Of a stretch of DNA of 64,000 nucleotides, positions 60,419-64,000 are shown piece after piece. Position numbers and translations under genes: made by a program. The stretch is from Talinum fruticosum. Its lineage: Eukaryota; Streptophyta; Magnoliopsida; Caryophyllales; Talinaceae. A model generated the notes under the pieces. The model did no database searches. It saw nothing but the letters and a program-made list of their open reading frames with translations, and had not been told where the DNA came from. The stretch lies in assembly GCA_021018815.1 (NCBI GenBank), contig JAITYX010000042.1:139001-203000 (forward strand). Reading direction: 5' to 3'. How positions within the stretch are numbered: the first letter of the stretch is position 1; every line of letters begins with the position of its first letter.

Positions 60419-63141
60419 AGTGCTCGTAAAGGCGATTGCCCATGCCATTCCTACCTACGCTATTAGCGTTTCGGAGTTTTCGGGAGAGTTTTGTAATGAT
60501 ATCCAGTCGTTGATTAACGACATCTGGGCGGGCGAAAGAAGGCAAGAGAAAATTCACTAGATGGGGAAGAGGAAAATGTGCAAAACGAAAGTGGAAGGAG
60601 GACTTGGCTTCGTGACTTTGAGGATTTCAACACGGCTTTACTGGCCAAACAGGTGTGGCGATTGCTACAAGATGAAACTACCCTAATTCATAAAGTCCTC
60701 AAAGCAAGTATTTCCTGAATTGTTCATTGATGGAGGCTCCTTTAGGACATCGGCCTAGTTATATCGGGAGAAGTTTAATTGGGATAAGATGGGTTGTTGA
60801 GAAGGGATCTTACTGGCTAGTGGGGATGGTTATTCGGTGAATGTATGAGATTCAAAATGGGTTTCAAGACCTTATTTGCTTATGTGCCGTTTGGTTTGAT
60901 GTAATGCAATAAGGATGTAATGTAATCAACTATGTAATGTAATTAGATATGTAATATAATGGGACAACAATTACATTACCATGTTTGGTTATATAAAAAG
61001 TGTAATGTAATCACAATGGTAATGTATTATTTCAATGACCAAAGTTAGTAATTAAATTATTGTAGTGGAGATAAATGCTATCTAAATAAAAATTTAAGTT
61101 ACATATTTAGATTTGAACTTTTAAAAATATTTTCTATCAAATAGTCAAGTTTTATTGCAAATATCAACTATATTATTCTAATAACAATAAATATAGTAAT
61201 AAAGATAAATATTATCTACGCGAAAATATCTTAATTTCAAAATTATATTTGAGATTTTTTTAATATTTTATATCATATTTCCTAATTTTAAATTTTTTAA
61301 TTCGATTATTTTAGTGGCAATAAATGTTTATCGTAGTGAAGATAAATGTTATCCACATAACAAAATTTTAAACTCTAAATTTATATTTGAGCTTTTTTAA
61401 TCTCGTCTATCATATAATTAAGTTTTGAATTTTTTTCATGAATAAAAAATACAAACTAAAATTATTTTATTTATGATAAATATTTATTGAATTAAAAGAT
61501 AAGTGTTAACAAGTAAAAAAATTTGATCTAAAAATTTTAATTTAAGCTTCTTTTATCTTCTTAATTGAATACTTAAATTTTAAATCTAAAATATTAAAGT
61601 TAAAATTTTCTCTTAATGATTTAACGGTCATATCATATATTAAGATAATAGAAGAAAATTTCTTAAATAGATACATTTTTTGCTTGCCAAGGAGGAGAGA
61701 GAAAATGGATATAGAATTAGGTTAGCGGGGAAGGGGAAGAGGGAGAGAAAATTATTAAAAGTATGTTAAAATTTAATCATATGTAAAAGTTAATGTGATT
61801 ACAATGCAATTTTAATTGCATTACAAAGTTGTAATCAAACATGATAATGTAATTATTATTTGATTACATTATCACTTTGATTAGATCCAATCAAACATGC
61901 CGTTAAGGTAATTACTCCAATGAAGGCAGAGTTTTCTTTAATAAGAGCAGGGGATCTCATAGATAGGGACAATGGTTCTTGGCGAAAGGATATGATAGAC
62001 CATATTTTCTATCCAGTAGATGCAGCAATTATAAAGCTATACCACTTTGCAATTCTTTGCCAAGAGATAAAGTAATGTGGCATTTCTCCTCTGATGGTCA
62101 CTTCTCGGTTAAATCAGCCTATAAGCTTATTCGAGATCTGGGTGAATCAGATGAACCTGCAAGCAATAGTGAGTGCAATAGTCAATCCTGGAAGGCTCTC
62201 TGGAGACTTGATGTTCCACCCTGGGTGAAGTTGTTTGCGTGGAGAGTTGCCAATGGTATTTTACCAACAAAAATGACCCTGGCAAAGAGATTACCGGAAA
62301 TGAACCTAATTTGTGAAATTTGTCGTAAAGGAGAGGAATCTGACAACCATGCTTTATTTGATTGTACCTTGGCCAGAGATATCTGGGTTGGCAGCGACTT
62401 CAACCGGAAACTATGGAGGCTTCGTTTGGGTATAGTGGCGGACGCCTTCGAGGCAACGCGACTGGTGCTGAAAGAGAAGTGGGGAGATTTCATTGTTGTC
62501 GCCTGGGTAAGCTGGAATGCAAGAAACAAGTGGCTCTTTGACAAGCCAATGCTCAATCTCAGATCTATAGCTAGCAAGACAGTAGCAAGTATGGACGAAT
62601 TCAGAGGGGGCACAATCAAGGCTGGGAAATTTGGAGACACTAGCGGCGGCTTCTTGGCAAAGTCCGAGCATGGGTCTTCTGAAGCTGAATTTCGATGGAG
62701 CTCAACTGGGAGAGTGGTGAGCTGTGTTTGGCGTGGTGGTGAGAGACTCGAATGGTCAGATTCTTTTGTCGGCTTCATCTCAAGAGGTGGGTTTTGATGG
62801 GCCTGAACTTGTGGAAGCTAAAGTCTATTTATTTCCCCTCAAAAAGCTAGTGAGAATGGACTCAAGTCAATCATAATGGAGGGGACTGCCTGAGTCTTAT
62901 TACTAAACTCCGCAAGAGGGAACGCCCAAATACTGAACTGGATCTTTTAATTCAGGACATTTTGTCTATAGCTGATAGTTTTGATTTCTATTCTTTTGCT
63001 TTTGTTCGTAGAACCGGGAATAGGGTAACTCACGCTCTAACTCATCTACAACCTTATGGTTCTACCACTAGAGACTGGTTGGATGTGGCCCCGGATCAAT
63101 CCCGAGTTAAGTTAATAAAACCCCGTTTTTCATTAAAAAAA
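60419..63141 (+). mobile_element. 5'-truncated L1-type LINE with target-site duplication
   Basis: Translation in shifting frames gives the end of the L1 reverse transcriptase (VKAIAHAIPTYAISV near 60428, EGGLGFVTL near 60596), then the zinc-binding zf-RVT domain within 61979-62797 (FSVKSAYKLIRD, WKALWRLDVPPWVKLFAWR, CEICRKGEESDNHALFDC), then an RNase H domain (LKLNFDGAQLGEW, VVVRDSNGQILLSASSQEV, FAFVRRTGNRVTHAL). The 3' end is an A9 tail at 63135-63143, of which the last two bases belong to the duplication. A 10-bp direct repeat aaggttcgca flanks it (60409-60418 and 63142-63151). Stops and frameshifts make it inactive. A MITE is nested at 60883-61902. Confidence 0.88.
60883..61902. mobile_element. 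MITE nested in the LINE (PIF/Harbinger-like)
   Basis: The LINE reading frame is interrupted after RPYLL and resumes at TPMKAEFSLIRAGDL. The intervening 1,020 bp begin tgtgccgtttggtttgat and end atccaatcaaacatgccg, imperfect inverted termini, with further gtaatgtaatt/ attacattat words. TTA flanks both ends (60880-60882 and 61903-61905), consistent with the 3-bp target duplication of PIF/Harbinger elements. No coding capacity. Confidence 0.7.
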
Positions 63142-63151
63142 AAGGTTCGCA

Positions 63152-64000
63152 TGTTTTTCACCCCTTTTCCAAAAAAATCTCAAAGTTGGATAAACTCTAG
63201 TCTCGCAACCCTCCTCTCAAATCTTCATTTGTACTTTTATAAGGGATTGTTTAAGTTATAAAGCCTTTTTGTCAATGTAAACATCGTTTTTAGCTTACTT
63301 ATGATACTTAAAAGGAAAAAAATTACATTTAGCTCCATTATGGTTTGATATATTAATTTATGTAACCCATAATTTTAGATAAATAATTATGGAACATATG
63401 AGGTTTGATTAAATATTATGGGGGACAAATTCTCGGGACAAACTTTAATTTTCGGTTAATTTCCGGTAAAAAAGATGACGTGACAGCTAAATTTAAAAGT
63501 TATCACGTTAGTTTTTTAACCAAAAAATAAAGTTTGTCGCTGGAATCGATCCATCATAACATTTATCCAAATCTCATGTGTTCCATAATAATTTATCTAA
63601 AATTTTAGCTTCCATAAATTAATATATTAAATTATAATGAACCAAAATGTAAATTTTTCGCACATAATTTGTCAAAATTTTCCTCTTGAACACAAGTCAA
63701 AGGCAAAAAGAGTGATGAAGGATGATAAATCTATGTCATACAAATTTTCACCACTTAACAATTTGATGTTTGATGGCCTCATGGGCTAAGTTGACATGGA
63801 AATTTGCCTTCTTTAGCAACCATCCATGTTTGTGTTTGCATATCATACCACACTGGCCAAATGTGTTCCTCATCTACATGATTTTCTTGATATACTAGTT
63901 AGCCTCTATTTTAGCCTTTGCCGTTACTCAACTTTCTCTTTTAAGTAAATGTTGTGGATCCACCTTTATCCACAAGTTTTCAGTAATGTGCCACAACTGC
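63152..64000. other. Non-coding sequence at window end
   Basis: Apart from the fold-back MITE at 63315-63658 I see no gene or RNA in this stretch. Confidence 0.5.
63315..63658. mobile_element. Fold-back MITE with ~85-bp inverted arms
   Basis: The left arm (63315-63402: aaaattacatttagctccat, gatatattaatttatg, ttttagataaataattatgg) and the right arm (63570-63658: ccataataatttatctaaaa, cataaattaatatatta, aaaatgtaaattttt) are reverse complements with about 80-85% identity. The ~165-bp loop contains a second weaker pair (gggacaaactttaa / ttaaagtttgtc-like). Confidence 0.75.

Noticed and set aside
62182..62778. 198-codon minus-strand frame opposite the LINE
   Set aside because: Antisense shadow of the zf-RVT coding region, which is clearly recognisable on the plus strand.

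Overview
This is nuclear DNA from a flowering plant, most likely a eudicot. The evidence is multi-exon genes with GT-AG introns, plant-specific families (ZYP1, a CFL1-like WW protein, an STP-type hexose transporter, the plant SR protein SC35), AT-rich intergenic DNA and many plant transposon remnants. There are no bacterial operons, CRISPR arrays or phage genes. I cannot name the species.

Layout. 1.6-9.7 kb (+): seven-exon gene for a probably plastid DedA/TVP38-TMEM64 (VTT) membrane protein, with an RTE-type LINE relic in its 5-kb fifth intron. 9.7-14.1 kb: AT-rich intergenic DNA with a 33-bp tandem repeat and MITEs. 14.2-15.3 kb (+): a plant-specific protein of unknown function. 16.8-17.1 kb (+): a possible 83-residue membrane protein with a hAT-like element inserted just after its stop codon. 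18.35-23.6 kb: an 873-bp solo LTR with target duplication, then a ~4-kb LTR-like block full of internal tandem repeats. 24.45-27.08 kb (+): SC35. 32.07-35.08 kb (+): STP/HEX6-type hexose:H+ symporter. 37.43-38.24 kb (+): CFL1-like WW/EAR protein. 38.9-39.9 kb (-): last four exons of a gene I do not recognise. 41.15-46.87 kb (-): CCR4 deadenylase. 47-54 kb: very AT-rich DNA with direct and inverted repeat families. 54.32-59.80 kb (-): ZYP1, resolved to all 19 exons. 60.42-63.14 kb: a 5'-truncated L1-type LINE with target duplication and a nested MITE. 63.3-63.66 kb: a fold-back MITE.

The most striking feature is shared by the genes. In DedA, the unknown gene at 14.2 kb, the hexose transporter, CCR4 and ZYP1 the conserved reading frame is broken by single missing bases: nine clear cases plus two probable ones. 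All go in the same direction, and all whose position can be fixed lie in homopolymer runs. In every gene where exon phase can be tested, restoring one base per site makes every exon phase agree. This pattern points to uncorrected homopolymer deletions in the assembly rather than five independent pseudogenes; SC35 and CFL1 are clean.

The genes do not form a pathway. They are independent housekeeping or developmental loci: mRNA splicing, mRNA deadenylation, meiotic synapsis, sugar uptake, cuticle/epidermal regulation and a plastid membrane protein. From memory, the Arabidopsis counterparts of the first and last genes (DedA and ZYP1) both lie in the At1g22 region, which would fit an ancient syntenic block.
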